Assembly: GCF_001695835.1 (NCBI RefSeq)
Contig: NZ_MBSO01000067.1
Coordinates: 62,001-126,000, forward strand
Source: Ensifer sp. LC11
Lineage (GTDB): Bacteria; Pseudomonadota; Alphaproteobacteria; Rhizobiales; Rhizobiaceae
Length of the DNA stretch: 64,000 nucleotides
Direction of reading: 5' to 3'
Part shown: positions 53,864 through 62,965 of the stretch, in pieces
Layout: each line of letters starts with the position of its first letter
Position numbering within the stretch: position 1 is the stretch's first letter
Position numbers and translations under genes: made by a program
Notes under the pieces: generated by a model
Told to the model about the DNA's origin: nothing
Seen by the model: the letters and a program-made list of their open reading frames with translations, nothing else
The model's database searches: none

Positions 53864-54259
53864 CTAATCCGGTTTGTCCAGCGATGCGAGGTTCTGCGGC
53901 TCTCCGACCTCTATTGCGTGACCGTCCGGATCATAGAAGCGGAACACGCGCTGTCCCCACGCTTGGCGCTCGACGGGGTGTATCAATTCCACATGCGGCG
54001 CGATGCGTTCAAAGGCCGCGTCGACATCGTCATGCTCGAAGTAAAGGAGCAGATTTCGTCGTCCATAGCGTTCCGTCGAAACGGGTTCGCTTCGCCAGAC
54101 GGTTTGTTCCAGCGATCGCCCTTCATGGATCGCAAAACCACTTGCGAAGAGGACGAAGGTCCCGAAGTCCTCCAGCACCGTAAGGCCAAGTCTCTCCTCG
54201 TAGAACTCCTTGGATCGATTGATGTCGCGGACGAAAGGGATTGGATTGACAAACCGCAT
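53864..54259 (-). CDS. Glyoxalase/bleomycin-resistance (VOC) superfamily protein
   Basis: A 131-residue VOC protein with two beta-alpha-beta3 modules (VNPIPFVRDINRSKEFYEERLGL and NLLLYFEHDDVDAAFERI) ending in the metal-binding style FRFYDPDGHAIEVGE. Family members include dioxygenases, glyoxalases and drug-binding proteins; the sequence does not identify the substrate. AGGACC precedes ATG 54259. It is a single gene. Confidence 0.85.
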   Translation of the reverse strand: MRFVNPIPFVRDINRSKEFYEERLGLTVLEDFGTFVLFASGFAIHEGRSLEQTVWRSEPVSTERYGRRNLLLYFEHDDVDAAFERIAPHVELIHPVERQAWGQRVFRFYDPDGHAIEVGEPQNLASLDKPD

Positions 54260-54321
54260 GGAGGTCCTTTCGTGATGCCGTGCCACTAGCCTATCGCGGC
54301 CGACGCACGGTGCAAAGGAAT

Positions 54322-55002
54322 TCAGGCGGCGAGCCAGCTTCCGTCTTCGTCGCGCCGAAGCATCGGCGTCTCGAACACGCCGACGACGCGCTCGGGCCAA
54401 TGTGATGCGAGATCGGCAAGCGGTTGGCGCCAACGCTCGGTCTGCAGCATCGCGGCGCCAATCGCGACCGGCTCGATGCCGCAGGCATCCATCAAGCTCA
54501 GGCCCGCCACGATCGAAGTGCCGCTGGAAATCACGTCGTCGATCAGCGCCACGCGCTTCCCCTCCAAGAGCGGCAGCATGCGCGGATCGACATAGAGCCG
54601 CTTCTTCTGATCCGGCGTCGTGATCGAAGAAAGTGGCACGCTGAGGTCGTCGACATACCAGAATTTTCTTGATGTCCCGAGCGGCACGTAACGGCCATGG
54701 CCGAGCTTGCGCGCGACGGCGGAGGCAAGCGTCAGGCCGAGTGTCGGCAGGCCGGCGACGACGTCAGGCTCGAAGACGGCAAGCTTTGCTGCGAGTTCGG
54801 TTGCCAGCGCGTCTTCGACAGCAAAACTCGCCTGATTGACGATCAGTGAGGCGAGCGCGTGTTTGCCATCGGCGAGCGGCCGGATCGGCAGCAGGATCTG
54901 GCTGTTATCACCGAGTGTCGCCGGGAAGAAATCGCGATAACCCGTCTGAATGTCGAAACTTTTCGGCGGGTAGACCTCCTGCCAAAAGTCATGAGGCTGC
55001 AT
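54322..55002 (-). CDS. Phosphoribosyltransferase-like protein
   Basis: A 226-residue type I phosphoribosyltransferase with the PRPP loop RVALIDDVISSGTSIVAG near residue 150 and a hood region with VAGLPTLGLTLASAVARKLG. It most resembles adenine/orotate-type PRTases without close similarity to a named enzyme. It is possibly purine salvage, which would fit the adenine deaminase nearby. ATG 55002 has GAGGACG upstream. It diverges from the M20 hydrolase gene. Confidence 0.82.
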   Translation of the reverse strand: MQPHDFWQEVYPPKSFDIQTGYRDFFPATLGDNSQILLPIRPLADGKHALASLIVNQASFAVEDALATELAAKLAVFEPDVVAGLPTLGLTLASAVARKLGHGRYVPLGTSRKFWYVDDLSVPLSSITTPDQKKRLYVDPRMLPLLEGKRVALIDDVISSGTSIVAGLSLMDACGIEPVAIGAAMLQTERWRQPLADLASHWPERVVGVFETPMLRRDEDGSWLAA

Positions 55003-55194
55003 CGGTTTCGTCCTCGTCTTCGCATTTCGCCCGGATTGAAAGGCGACCAGAAAATCCGGTTCGCTGTTCTGATCCCGGCTGTTTTCGTCTATACCGTTTG
55101 CGACTTCGATCAAACCGAAAGGGCACCGCGAGCTGAGCAAAGCGCGCGGAATTCACAAGCCCTTCGCCGGATGAACCATAGGAAATGCCTGCCA

Positions 55195-56370
55195 ATGCGC
55201 CTGCCAGACGGAATAGCTGCCGACCTCACCTTCCTCACCGATTTCCGTCGCGATCTGCATGCCCATCCGGAACTCGGCTTCGAGGAGGTGCGCACCAGCG
55301 ACCTCGTTGCCAAATGGCTTGAGGACGCGGGGCTTAAGGTTCACCGTGGCTTGGGAAAAACCGGTATCGTCGGCACGCTGCAAGTGGGCAACGGCACTCG
55401 CTCGATCGGCCTTCGCGCCGACATGGACGCGCTCGCCATGCCGGAGATCGCCGACCGCCCCTACAAATCCCGCGAAGCCGGCAAGATGCATGCCTGCGGC
55501 CATGACGGCCACACGACAATGCTGCTCGGCGCTGCCCGTCATCTGGCAAAGACCCGCAATTTCTCCGGCACCGTGCATTTCATCTTCCAGCCGGCCGAGG
55601 AAGGCCGCGGCGGCGCAAAGCGCATGGTCGACGACGGGCTGTTCGAACTTTTCCCCTGCGACGCGGTCTATGGCTTGCACAACATGCCGGGCCTTGATCC
55701 GGACGAGATGGCGGTCGTCGCCGGCCCGCAGCTTGCCTCCTCGGACAGCTGGCGGCTGACCTTCCGCGGCGTCGGCACCCACGGCGCCAAGCCGCATCTC
55801 GGCCGGGACCCAGTGACCGCCGCCGGTACCTTCCTCGCCTCGCTGCAATCGATCGTCGGCCGTGTCGTCGATCCGCTGCAGCCGGCCGTCGTCAGCGCCT
55901 GCTCGGTGCGTGCCGGCGACCCGAAGGCGCTCAACGTCATCCCGGACATCGTGGAAATCGGCGGCACCGCGCGCGCCTATACGCCAGAGGTGCGTGACCA
56001 GCTCGAAAGGGAAATCGGCCGCCTGGCGCGTGGCACGGCAGAAATGTACGGGATTGCCGTCGACTACGACTTCGAGCGCCGCATTCCGCCCGTCGTCAAC
56101 GACGGCGATGCGACCGACCGGGCGCTGAGGGCAGCCCAAGCCGTCTTCGGCGACAAGACCCGCACGGCATTCCCGCCCTCGACAGCGGGCGACGATTTCG
56201 CCTTCTTCGGCCTCGAAGCTCCCGGCTGCTACGTCTGGCTGGGCAACGGCCCCGCCGTCGACGGCGCGCTGCATCACAACACCGCTTATGATTTCAACGA
56301 TGCGGCGATCGGCCCGGGCGTCGCCTTCTGGTCGACGCTCGTGGAACAGGAACTCGCACGCGCCGAGTGA
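55195..56370 (+). CDS. M20-family amidohydrolase (hippurate hydrolase-like)
   Basis: A 391-residue metallopeptidase of the M20D group (hippurate, N-acyl amino acid or indole-acetyl-amino-acid hydrolases). Metal and catalytic motifs are HACGHDGHT, FQPAEEGRGGAKRM and GLHNMPG, with a dimerisation domain (about 185-300) and a final HHNTAYDFND histidine. It cleaves amide bonds to release an acid and an amino acid. The ATG at 55195 is preferred; an in-frame ATG at 55171 is close. It converges on the adenine deaminase gene. Confidence 0.9.
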   Translation: MRLPDGIAADLTFLTDFRRDLHAHPELGFEEVRTSDLVAKWLEDAGLKVHRGLGKTGIVGTLQVGNGTRSIGLRADMDALAMPEIADRPYKSREAGKMHACGHDGHTTMLLGAARHLAKTRNFSGTVHFIFQPAEEGRGGAKRMVDDGLFELFPCDAVYGLHNMPGLDPDEMAVVAGPQLASSDSWRLTFRGVGTHGAKPHLGRDPVTAAGTFLASLQSIVGRVVDPLQPAVVSACSVRAGDPKALNVIPDIVEIGGTARAYTPEVRDQLEREIGRLARGTAEMYGIAVDYDFERRIPPVVNDGDATDRALRAAQAVFGDKTRTAFPPSTAGDDFAFFGLEAPGCYVWLGNGPAVDGALHHNTAYDFNDAAIGPGVAFWSTLVEQELARAE

Positions 56371-56473
56371 GGCGCGTCTGAACAAGACCTGTAACACCGG
56401 TCGGAAGCGTGCGATCTCAAGATTTTAGAGCGTTTTCTTAAATAGGGAGGCGGGATGAGCCTCGGTCTTCACG

Positions 56474-56494
56474 GGCCGCCCTACGAGGGCGGCC
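56474..56494. terminator. Hairpin downstream of the adenine deaminase gene
   Basis: A perfect 9-bp GC-rich stem (GGCCGCCCT / AGGGCGGCC) with a 3-base loop lies between the convergent M20 and adenine deaminase genes, 8 bp past the ade stop. No long T run is present on either side. Confidence 0.5.
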
Positions 56495-56502
56495 TAAGAA
56501 AA

Positions 56503-58290
56503 TCATCCTTCGAGCACGTCCAGAACAGGGCTTTGCATGACCTTGCCCGTCGCCACGTCGGCGATACCGCGGTCGGTCTGGTGCGGCCCTGCATTGCAGG
56601 CGAGCGTCGCGCCGAAGCAGGCCTTGAACACCAGATAGGGCGGCTGCCAATCGACGATGCGGCCGACCGCCTCGCGAAGTTCTGCAAAGCTTGCAGCCAC
56701 CTTCTCAAGCGGTTCCTCCGAGACCAGCCCGGCGAGCGGCAGAGGCAGGAGAGCATCGACCTTGCCGCCGGCCACAACGGCCATGCCGCCGCCGGCGGCA
56801 ATCACCGCGTTGGCGGCAACTGCCATATCCTCGGCATTGCCGCCGAAGACGGTGAGGTTGTGGCTGTCATGCGAAACCGTGGTCGCAAAGGCGCCGCGCC
56901 AGGAGCCCCAACTTGACAGGAGACCGACCCGCGGCCCGCTGTCGGCGCGTCCGTGACGGTGCGCCACGGCGATCAGGGTCGTACCGTCAGGCGGAACAAC
57001 GAAGCCGTCCGTGACCTCGGCAATCGCCTCTCCCCACTGGGTGAAGCGAGGGCGGTCGATGGTCGCGACACGGACCTTCCTGCCATCTGCAGGAATGCGG
57101 AAATCGTTCTCCGACAGAGGTGCAATCTTCATCGTGCCGTGCAGCGGCGCGACGTCGATTTCGTGCAGCGGCTCGATCATCCGGCCAGCATCGGCGATCA
57201 CCTTGCCGTCGACGATCACCTTACGTGCACGGAAATCGGCGAGATCCTCGAAAAGCACAATATCCGCCCGGCGCCCCGGCGCCACGAGCCCGAGATCGTG
57301 CCGGCCGAGGCGCACTGCACCGTTCAGCGTCGCCGCCCGAAGCGCCCACACAGCCGGCAGGCCGTAGCGGACCAGCCGGCGGACGACATCATCAAGACCA
57401 CCGGCGTGAGCGAGATCGTCCGAGAAGACGTCGTCGGTGCAGAGCGTCACCGTCTGAGGAAGATGGCCCAAGGCATTGAGTGTCTTCACGAATTCCGGCA
57501 ACAAATGGTCGTGCGAGCCACGCAGTTCGATCGACAATCCGGCTCGGAGCTTCGCCATCAGATCGTCGCTCGAGACAAGCTCGTGATCAGAACTGACGCC
57601 AGCGGTGACGAAGGCCTGGAGATCGGCGCCGGTTAGGCCGCGCGCGTGTCCGTTGACCGGCTTGCCGGCGGCGAGCCCCGCCTGGACGATCGCGCTGATC
57701 CGCGCCTCGCCGTCGATGACGCCGCGCATATTCATCATCTCGGCTATGCCGCCGATTTCCGGCCAGCTCAGGATGTCGGCAATCACATCGGCGTCGAAAT
57801 CGGCGCCGGCAAGCTCCAGTCCCGGCGCCGACGGTACGCTGGAGGGCGCCAAAAGTACTGTGCGCAAAGGCAGCCCGGCGGTGGCATCCGCGGCCCAGCG
57901 CACGCCGGCAACGCCGTTGACGTTGCCGAATTCATGGGGATCCCAGACGATTGTCGTCACGCCACGCGGCAACACGGCATTGGCGTAGGTCGCCGGCGTC
58001 ACCATCGAGCTTTCGACATGCATATGCGTGTCGATCAGGCCAGGAGAAACGAAGGCACCGGTCGCGTCGATGACGGCCGCCGCATCCTTGCGCGCACCCG
58101 GCGCATGAACGCTCGCGATTAGCGGCCCAACAACACCGACATCTGCCGGGCGGAGTTCGCCCGTCACCACGTCGACCAGCGTACCGCCCGATATCAGGAC
58201 GTCAAACGGTTCGGCGCCGCGCGCAGCGGCCACCGCGCGTGTGCGGAGCGCCGCATCCGTCAGGTCCTGAGGCTGCTGCACCGAACTCAT
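56503..58290 (-). CDS. ade: Adenine deaminase
   Basis: A 595-residue amidohydrolase that converts adenine to hypoxanthine. The metal site DTHMHVESSM near residue 90 is the Ade hallmark, followed by WDPHEFGNV, NGHARGLTG, SSDHELVS and LCTDDVFSDD. The C-terminal part includes SHDSHNLTVFG. The length matches bacterial Ade (about 590). Its start overlaps the nucleoside hydrolase stop by 4 bp. Its product is a substrate of the xanthine dehydrogenase encoded at 14-18 kb. Confidence 0.95.
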   Translation of the reverse strand: MSSVQQPQDLTDAALRTRAVAAARGAEPFDVLISGGTLVDVVTGELRPADVGVVGPLIASVHAPGARKDAAAVIDATGAFVSPGLIDTHMHVESSMVTPATYANAVLPRGVTTIVWDPHEFGNVNGVAGVRWAADATAGLPLRTVLLAPSSVPSAPGLELAGADFDADVIADILSWPEIGGIAEMMNMRGVIDGEARISAIVQAGLAAGKPVNGHARGLTGADLQAFVTAGVSSDHELVSSDDLMAKLRAGLSIELRGSHDHLLPEFVKTLNALGHLPQTVTLCTDDVFSDDLAHAGGLDDVVRRLVRYGLPAVWALRAATLNGAVRLGRHDLGLVAPGRRADIVLFEDLADFRARKVIVDGKVIADAGRMIEPLHEIDVAPLHGTMKIAPLSENDFRIPADGRKVRVATIDRPRFTQWGEAIAEVTDGFVVPPDGTTLIAVAHRHGRADSGPRVGLLSSWGSWRGAFATTVSHDSHNLTVFGGNAEDMAVAANAVIAAGGGMAVVAGGKVDALLPLPLAGLVSEEPLEKVAASFAELREAVGRIVDWQPPYLVFKACFGATLACNAGPHQTDRGIADVATGKVMQSPVLDVLEG

Positions 58291-59207
58291 TTCTGCGCTT
58301 CCTTCATCAGCGCGCCCAGGATCTGCGCCCTCGTCGTCTCGATATGGGCGTCGACGGCATATTCGGCGTTAAAGATCGCATGGCTTTCGCGGGTCTCAAC
58401 CACGGTGCGCCCTCGGGTCAGTGTCCCGCCGAGCTCGACATCGATACGGGCGCTGCGGAAGGAGATCGCGCCGGGATTGACGAAGGCGACGGCGGCAGAG
58501 GGGTCATAGATCGCCATGCCCGGCCGGCCGCGGCTGGTGCCGATCGAGATGTAGCCCGCAAGCAGATCGGCAATCAGTGCCGCATTGGCGCCACCCGCAG
58601 AGCGGATCGACGCGACATCATCGGGATAGGCGAAAACCTTGCGGCAGAGATCGAGGTCGACCATGCGCAGCGGCAGGCCGTGGGCAAGCACGATCGCGAG
58701 CGCTTCCGGATCGGCAAAGGCGTTGAATTCGGCGGATGCCGTGTGGTTGCCGCTGGTGACGCCGCCACCCATCCAGGTGAGGTCGGTGATGCGCGCAGAA
58801 AGATCCGGCCGCGCAAGGCACAGGGCTGCAAGATTGGTGAGCGGCCCGAGCGCCAGAATGCGCTTCGGCCCTTCCTGTTCCAGCCAGGAGCACAGTGTCG
58901 CAAAGGCGTCGCTCGGCGGCAAGGAATCGCCTTCCGGCAGCGTCAGTCCGGCGGTCGGCATGCCAGCCGCGCCAAGGATGCGTTCGGCAGTCTCGAGCTT
59001 GCCGAGCACCGGCAGCGCGCGCCCCTCATGAATGGGGAAGGTCCAACCGAAGGCGTGCGTCGCGCTGGCCGCATTGCGCTTCACCTGGTCCAGCGGCGTG
59101 TTGCCGAAAACGAGGGAGACGCCGTCGATTTCTTCACCGGCATGAAGGACGACAAGCACCGCAGCGATGTCGTCGAAGCCCATGTCCGTATCGATCCAGA
59201 CACCCAT
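58287..59207 (-). CDS. Purine/pyrimidine nucleoside hydrolase
   Basis: A 306-residue inosine-uridine nucleoside N-ribohydrolase family protein. The calcium-binding N terminus reads WIDTDMGFDD (DxDxxxDD). A second metal/substrate segment is LALGPLTNLA, followed by MGGGVTSGN and EFNAFADPEAL. It cleaves nucleosides to ribose and free base. It is coupled to ade by a 4-bp overlap and follows the ABC ATPase by 6 bp, so purine nucleosides are the likely transported compounds. Confidence 0.9.
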   Translation of the reverse strand: MGVWIDTDMGFDDIAAVLVVLHAGEEIDGVSLVFGNTPLDQVKRNAASATHAFGWTFPIHEGRALPVLGKLETAERILGAAGMPTAGLTLPEGDSLPPSDAFATLCSWLEQEGPKRILALGPLTNLAALCLARPDLSARITDLTWMGGGVTSGNHTASAEFNAFADPEALAIVLAHGLPLRMVDLDLCRKVFAYPDDVASIRSAGGANAALIADLLAGYISIGTSRGRPGMAIYDPSAAVAFVNPGAISFRSARIDVELGGTLTRGRTVVETRESHAIFNAEYAVDAHIETTRAQILGALMKEAQK

Positions 59208-59213
59208 CGGAGG

Positions 59214-60242
59214 TTACCCGAACTTCTTGAGGCGCGCCGCCTTCTCGACCGGCAGGTCGAAGGCAATCGCAGAGCCGGTTTCGCGCGCTGCAAGCGTGGC
59301 ATCTTCCTCGGCCTTGATGGCGCCGAGCGGCGAATCGAGCAGATATTCGCGCGTGCTGCCGGAGAAAGAGGCTCCGCGCACGGTGCCCTGGAAAGGACCT
59401 GAACCAAGGGTCACCATGCGCGGACGCCACACAAGCCCTGCCGTGTCAGGCGGCAGGGATCCGGAAAAATCGATCGGGCCGTTGCCGGCCTTAAGCTTGC
59501 CGCCCTCGACGGCAAAGATGTTCTCGAAGCCGACGAAATCGGCGACGAAGCGCGAGACCGGGCGGTTGTAGATATCCTCGGGCGTGCCGATCTGCTCGAT
59601 CGCGCCGTTCAGCATGACGACGATGCGATCCGCCAGCGAAAGGGCTTCGCCCTGGTCGTGGGTCACGAAGATCATCGTCACGCCGGTTTCCTTCTGAACC
59701 CGCTGCAGCTCGGTGCGCATTTCCAGGCGCAGGCGGGCGTCGAGGTTCGACAGCGGCTCGTCGAGAAGCAGCACCTTCGGTTCCATGACCATGGAGCGCG
59801 CTAGTGCCACGCGCTGCTGCTGGCCGCCCGAGAGTTCACCCGGCTTGCGCGCGGAGAATTTCGAAAGGCCGACCGACTTCAGGCCCGCGGTCACCTTGCT
59901 CTCGATCTCGGCGGCCGGCAGCTTTTTCAGCCGCAGGCCGAAGGCGACGTTTTCAAACACCGTCAGGTGCGGGAACAGCGCATAGGACTGGAAGACGAGG
60001 CCGACCGAGCGTTTGTTTGCCGACACACGGGTGATATCGGCGCCGTCGAGCCTGATCGCGCCGGAGGCCGGCGATAGCAGGCCCGCGATCGAGCGCATCG
60101 TCGTGGTCTTGCCGCAGCCGGACGGACCGAGAAACGCCACCAGTTCGCCCTTGCGGATCGAAAGGTCGAGATCCTTCACCGCAACGGTATCGCCATAGGC
60201 GAGCGTCAGTTTTTCAAGGCTGAGGAAGGCGGTGTCAGACAT
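59214..60242 (-). CDS. ABC transporter ATP-binding protein (PotA-like)
   Basis: A 342-residue ATPase with Walker A FLGPSGCGKTTT, signature LSGGQQQRVALARSM, Walker B VLLLDEPLSNLDAR, switch THDQGEAL and a C-terminal TOBE domain. It resembles the polyamine/iron/opine group (PotA/FbpC). Its start overlaps the permease stop by 8 bp. Co-transcription with nucleoside hydrolase and adenine deaminase argues against simple polyamine transport. Confidence 0.9.
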   Translation of the reverse strand: MSDTAFLSLEKLTLAYGDTVAVKDLDLSIRKGELVAFLGPSGCGKTTTMRSIAGLLSPASGAIRLDGADITRVSANKRSVGLVFQSYALFPHLTVFENVAFGLRLKKLPAAEIESKVTAGLKSVGLSKFSARKPGELSGGQQQRVALARSMVMEPKVLLLDEPLSNLDARLRLEMRTELQRVQKETGVTMIFVTHDQGEALSLADRIVVMLNGAIEQIGTPEDIYNRPVSRFVADFVGFENIFAVEGGKLKAGNGPIDFSGSLPPDTAGLVWRPRMVTLGSGPFQGTVRGASFSGSTREYLLDSPLGAIKAEEDATLAARETGSAIAFDLPVEKAARLKKFG

Positions 60243-61014
60243 AGCGAGAGAATCCCAGGAAGCGTTCGGCAAGGAAGACGATGCCGATGGACATGAAGGC
60301 GAGCAGCGCCGAAAGGGCAGCAACCGACGGATCGTAGGTGATCTCCATGTAGGAGAGCATGTCGATCGGCAGCGTGCGCACGCCCGGGCCGGAGAGGAAG
60401 AGCGAGACCGGCACCTGGTTGAAGCTCGTCACGAAGCCGAGGATGAAGGCGGCGAGAATGCCGCTGCGGATGTTCGGCATCACCACCCGGAAGAAGGCGC
60501 CGGCGCGCGAAGAGCCGAGCAGCACCGCTGCCTCCTCGATATCGGAGCGCAGGTTGTTGAGGCTCGCCGAGACGACGCGCACGGCATAGGGGAGAACCAG
60601 CGCCGTGTGGGCGAGGAAAAGGGTCAAGGTGATGTTCATGCCGAAAGGCACGACGATGTAACGCAGCAGCGCCAGGCCGACGATGATGCCGGGCACGATG
60701 ATCGGCAGAGAGACGATCGTGCGGATGGTTTCGCCGAAGGGCAGCTTGTAACGCGAGAGCGCGTAGGAGGCGGGGACGCCGAGCACGAGCGCGGCCGCCG
60801 TACCCCCAATCGCCAAAAGCATCGAGATCGCGAAGCTCTCGCGGAAACTCTCGACCGTAAAGACCTTGGCGACCCACTGCAGCGAGAAGCCCTGCGGCGG
60901 GAAGGCCAGCGTCTCGCCGCCTGAGAGCGAAGCGGCAACGATGATGAAGAACGGTCCGATCAGGAAGCCGATCACCAGGAATAGGACCAGGGGGGAAAAG
61001 ACGCGCGGGGTCAT
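60235..61014 (-). CDS. ABC transporter permease (PotC-like)
   Basis: A 259-residue inner-membrane permease with six membrane segments and the EAA loop EEAAVLLGSSRAGAFFRVVMP. It is the second permease of the cassette; its start overlaps the first permease stop by 4 bp. It belongs to the spermidine/putrescine-type BPD permease family. Confidence 0.9.
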   Translation of the reverse strand: MTPRVFSPLVLFLVIGFLIGPFFIIVAASLSGGETLAFPPQGFSLQWVAKVFTVESFRESFAISMLLAIGGTAAALVLGVPASYALSRYKLPFGETIRTIVSLPIIVPGIIVGLALLRYIVVPFGMNITLTLFLAHTALVLPYAVRVVSASLNNLRSDIEEAAVLLGSSRAGAFFRVVMPNIRSGILAAFILGFVTSFNQVPVSLFLSGPGVRTLPIDMLSYMEITYDPSVAALSALLAFMSIGIVFLAERFLGFSRYV

Positions 61015-61838
61015 CGCTTGTTCCTCGCGGTGGCAAGCCGTTTCAGGAGAAGATTGGCGGCAAAGCTCATGACGATCAGGATGAAGGCGATGACGCTGGC
61101 GGCGACGAAATCATTGGCGACAGTGACGCGCTGATAGAGCAGCGTTTCGAGCATCAGCACCTTGGAGCCGCCGAGGATTGCCGGCGTGATGTAGGCCGTC
61201 AGCGAACCGGTGAAAACAAGCGTTCCACCGATCACGAGCCCCTCCTTGGTGAGCGGCAGGATGACCTTGAAGAACACCTGGAACCAGTTGGCGCCGAGCA
61301 CGCGGGCCGCCGGGATCGCATCCTTCGGCATGTTTTCGAGCGCGCTGATCAGCGACAGGATCATCAACGGCAGAAAGAGCTGCAAAAGGCCGATGAACAC
61401 GGCGGTTTCTGTGAAGAGGAAGCGGATCGGTTCATCCGAGAGACCGACGAGCTGCAGCGCCTGATTGACGATGCCGGTTCGGCCGAGAATGACGATCCAG
61501 GCATAGGTGCGCGCGACCGACGAGATCATCAGCGGCAGCACGACGAGACCGATCATCTGCCCCTTGTTGCGCGGCGTCAGATTGACGATGGCAAAGGCGG
61601 CCGCATAGCCGATGACCGCCGAGACGGCAGTGACTATCAGGCCAAGCCGGAAGGTGCGCAGGAAGACGGTGCGGTTCAGCGGATCGGAAAAGAAGTTGGT
61701 ATAGGCGACAAGCGACCAGCTATCGGCGTTGCGAAAGCCTTCCGCCAGCAAGATCACCACCGGCGCCAGAAAGACGATCGCCGCAAAGACCGCTGCGGGC
61801 AGAGCGAGCGCCAGGGCTTCGGCGCGGTTCTGGAACAT
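61011..61838 (-). CDS. ABC transporter permease (PotB-like)
   Basis: A 275-residue permease with six membrane segments and an EAA-type loop (IPAARVLGANWFQVFFKVILP). ATG 61838 with GGAAGAAGG upstream is preferred over an ATG ten codons earlier. It follows the binding-protein gene by 104 bp and pairs with the PotC-like permease. Confidence 0.9.
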   Translation of the reverse strand: MFQNRAEALALALPAAVFAAIVFLAPVVILLAEGFRNADSWSLVAYTNFFSDPLNRTVFLRTFRLGLIVTAVSAVIGYAAAFAIVNLTPRNKGQMIGLVVLPLMISSVARTYAWIVILGRTGIVNQALQLVGLSDEPIRFLFTETAVFIGLLQLFLPLMILSLISALENMPKDAIPAARVLGANWFQVFFKVILPLTKEGLVIGGTLVFTGSLTAYITPAILGGSKVLMLETLLYQRVTVANDFVAASVIAFILIVMSFAANLLLKRLATARNKR

Positions 61839-61942
61839 CCTTCTTCCTTTCGAGGCATTCGTGGGCACGTGTCATCGCGCCCGTCGCATGAGGTCTTCAC
61901 CGGCGGTGATGACCCGCCGATGAAGGTTGCGATTGCTTGATT

Positions 61943-62965
61943 TTACTGGCCGACCTGTGCGTTCCACTCCGACAGCCACGATTCGCGGTTGTCGAGGGCG
62001 ACGGCCGACGGGATCAGCTTGAGGTTCTTCACCGTCTCTTCGCCGTAGGTGAGGTTTTCAGCGACCTCCGGCGAAACCTTGACGTCCTTGTTGGCCGGGC
62101 TGTCGACGAGCTTTTCGGCAAGAGCCGTCTGGATTTCGGTCGAGAGCCAGAAGTCCATGAACTGAAGCGCGAGCTCCTGGTTCTTGCCGCCCTTAGTCAG
62201 CACCATGACGTTCATACCGCCGGTCTGGCCTTCCTTGGGCGTTGCCCACTTGATCGGCAGGCCGAGCTTGGTGAAGCCTTCCCAGGAGAAGCGGCCGATC
62301 GGGGCTGCCCAGATTTCTTCCTGCTGCATCAGCTGCACGAGCTGCGAGGACTTGACGTAGAAGGTGACGATGTCGTCCTTCTTGGCACCGACGGCGGCGA
62401 TCGCTTCCTTGAGGTCAGGCGTGTTCTTGCCGATGGCTTCGCCGACCATGTAGAGCGCCGGCGGGCCCTGGTTGGTGGTGACGTTCGGGAAGGCGGCGTG
62501 GCTGGCGTTTTCATCGCTCAAAAGATCCGCCCAGGAGTTCACTTCCATCTTGTCCGAGCGGTAGACGATCGAGGTGGCATAGAAGGTGTAGCCGACGCTC
62601 ATGCCGTCGCCGTTCGGGTCCTTGGCGAGATCGTAGAGCTTGTTGAAGTTCGAAAGCTTCGACGTATCGATCTTTTCAATGAGGTCCGCGCGCGTGGCGG
62701 AAAGCGCGTCTGCCATCGAAACGACGGCCATGTCGACGACCGGGCTTGCCTTGTTGGCTTCCATCTTTGCCAGCCGCTCGACGCTGTTGCCGGTTTCGAC
62801 GACGAGCTTGCAGCCGCACTTCTGTTCGAACGGCGTATAGACCAGCTCCTTGAACGCGTCCTGGGCAAAGCCGTAGACGGAGATGGTAAGCGTCTTTTCC
62901 TGGGCAGACGCGGCTGGAGCGGCGACGAGCAAGAGTGCGCTCGATGCAAGCAGGAACTTCTTCAT
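61943..62965 (-). CDS. ABC transporter substrate-binding protein (PotD-like)
   Basis: A 340-residue periplasmic binding protein with signal peptide (cleavage after ASA, residue 21-22). The mature part resembles PotD/family 1 proteins (LTISVYGFAQDAF, YTPFEQKCGCKLVVETGNS, WADLL) and has a CGC pair that may form a disulfide. Its ATG overlaps the LacI regulator stop by 4 bp. The ligand is not evident; purine nucleosides are inferred from the downstream enzymes. Confidence 0.88.
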   Translation of the reverse strand: MKKFLLASSALLLVAAPAASAQEKTLTISVYGFAQDAFKELVYTPFEQKCGCKLVVETGNSVERLAKMEANKASPVVDMAVVSMADALSATRADLIEKIDTSKLSNFNKLYDLAKDPNGDGMSVGYTFYATSIVYRSDKMEVNSWADLLSDENASHAAFPNVTTNQGPPALYMVGEAIGKNTPDLKEAIAAVGAKKDDIVTFYVKSSQLVQLMQQEEIWAAPIGRFSWEGFTKLGLPIKWATPKEGQTGGMNVMVLTKGGKNQELALQFMDFWLSTEIQTALAEKLVDSPANKDVKVSPEVAENLTYGEETVKNLKLIPSAVALDNRESWLSEWNAQVGQ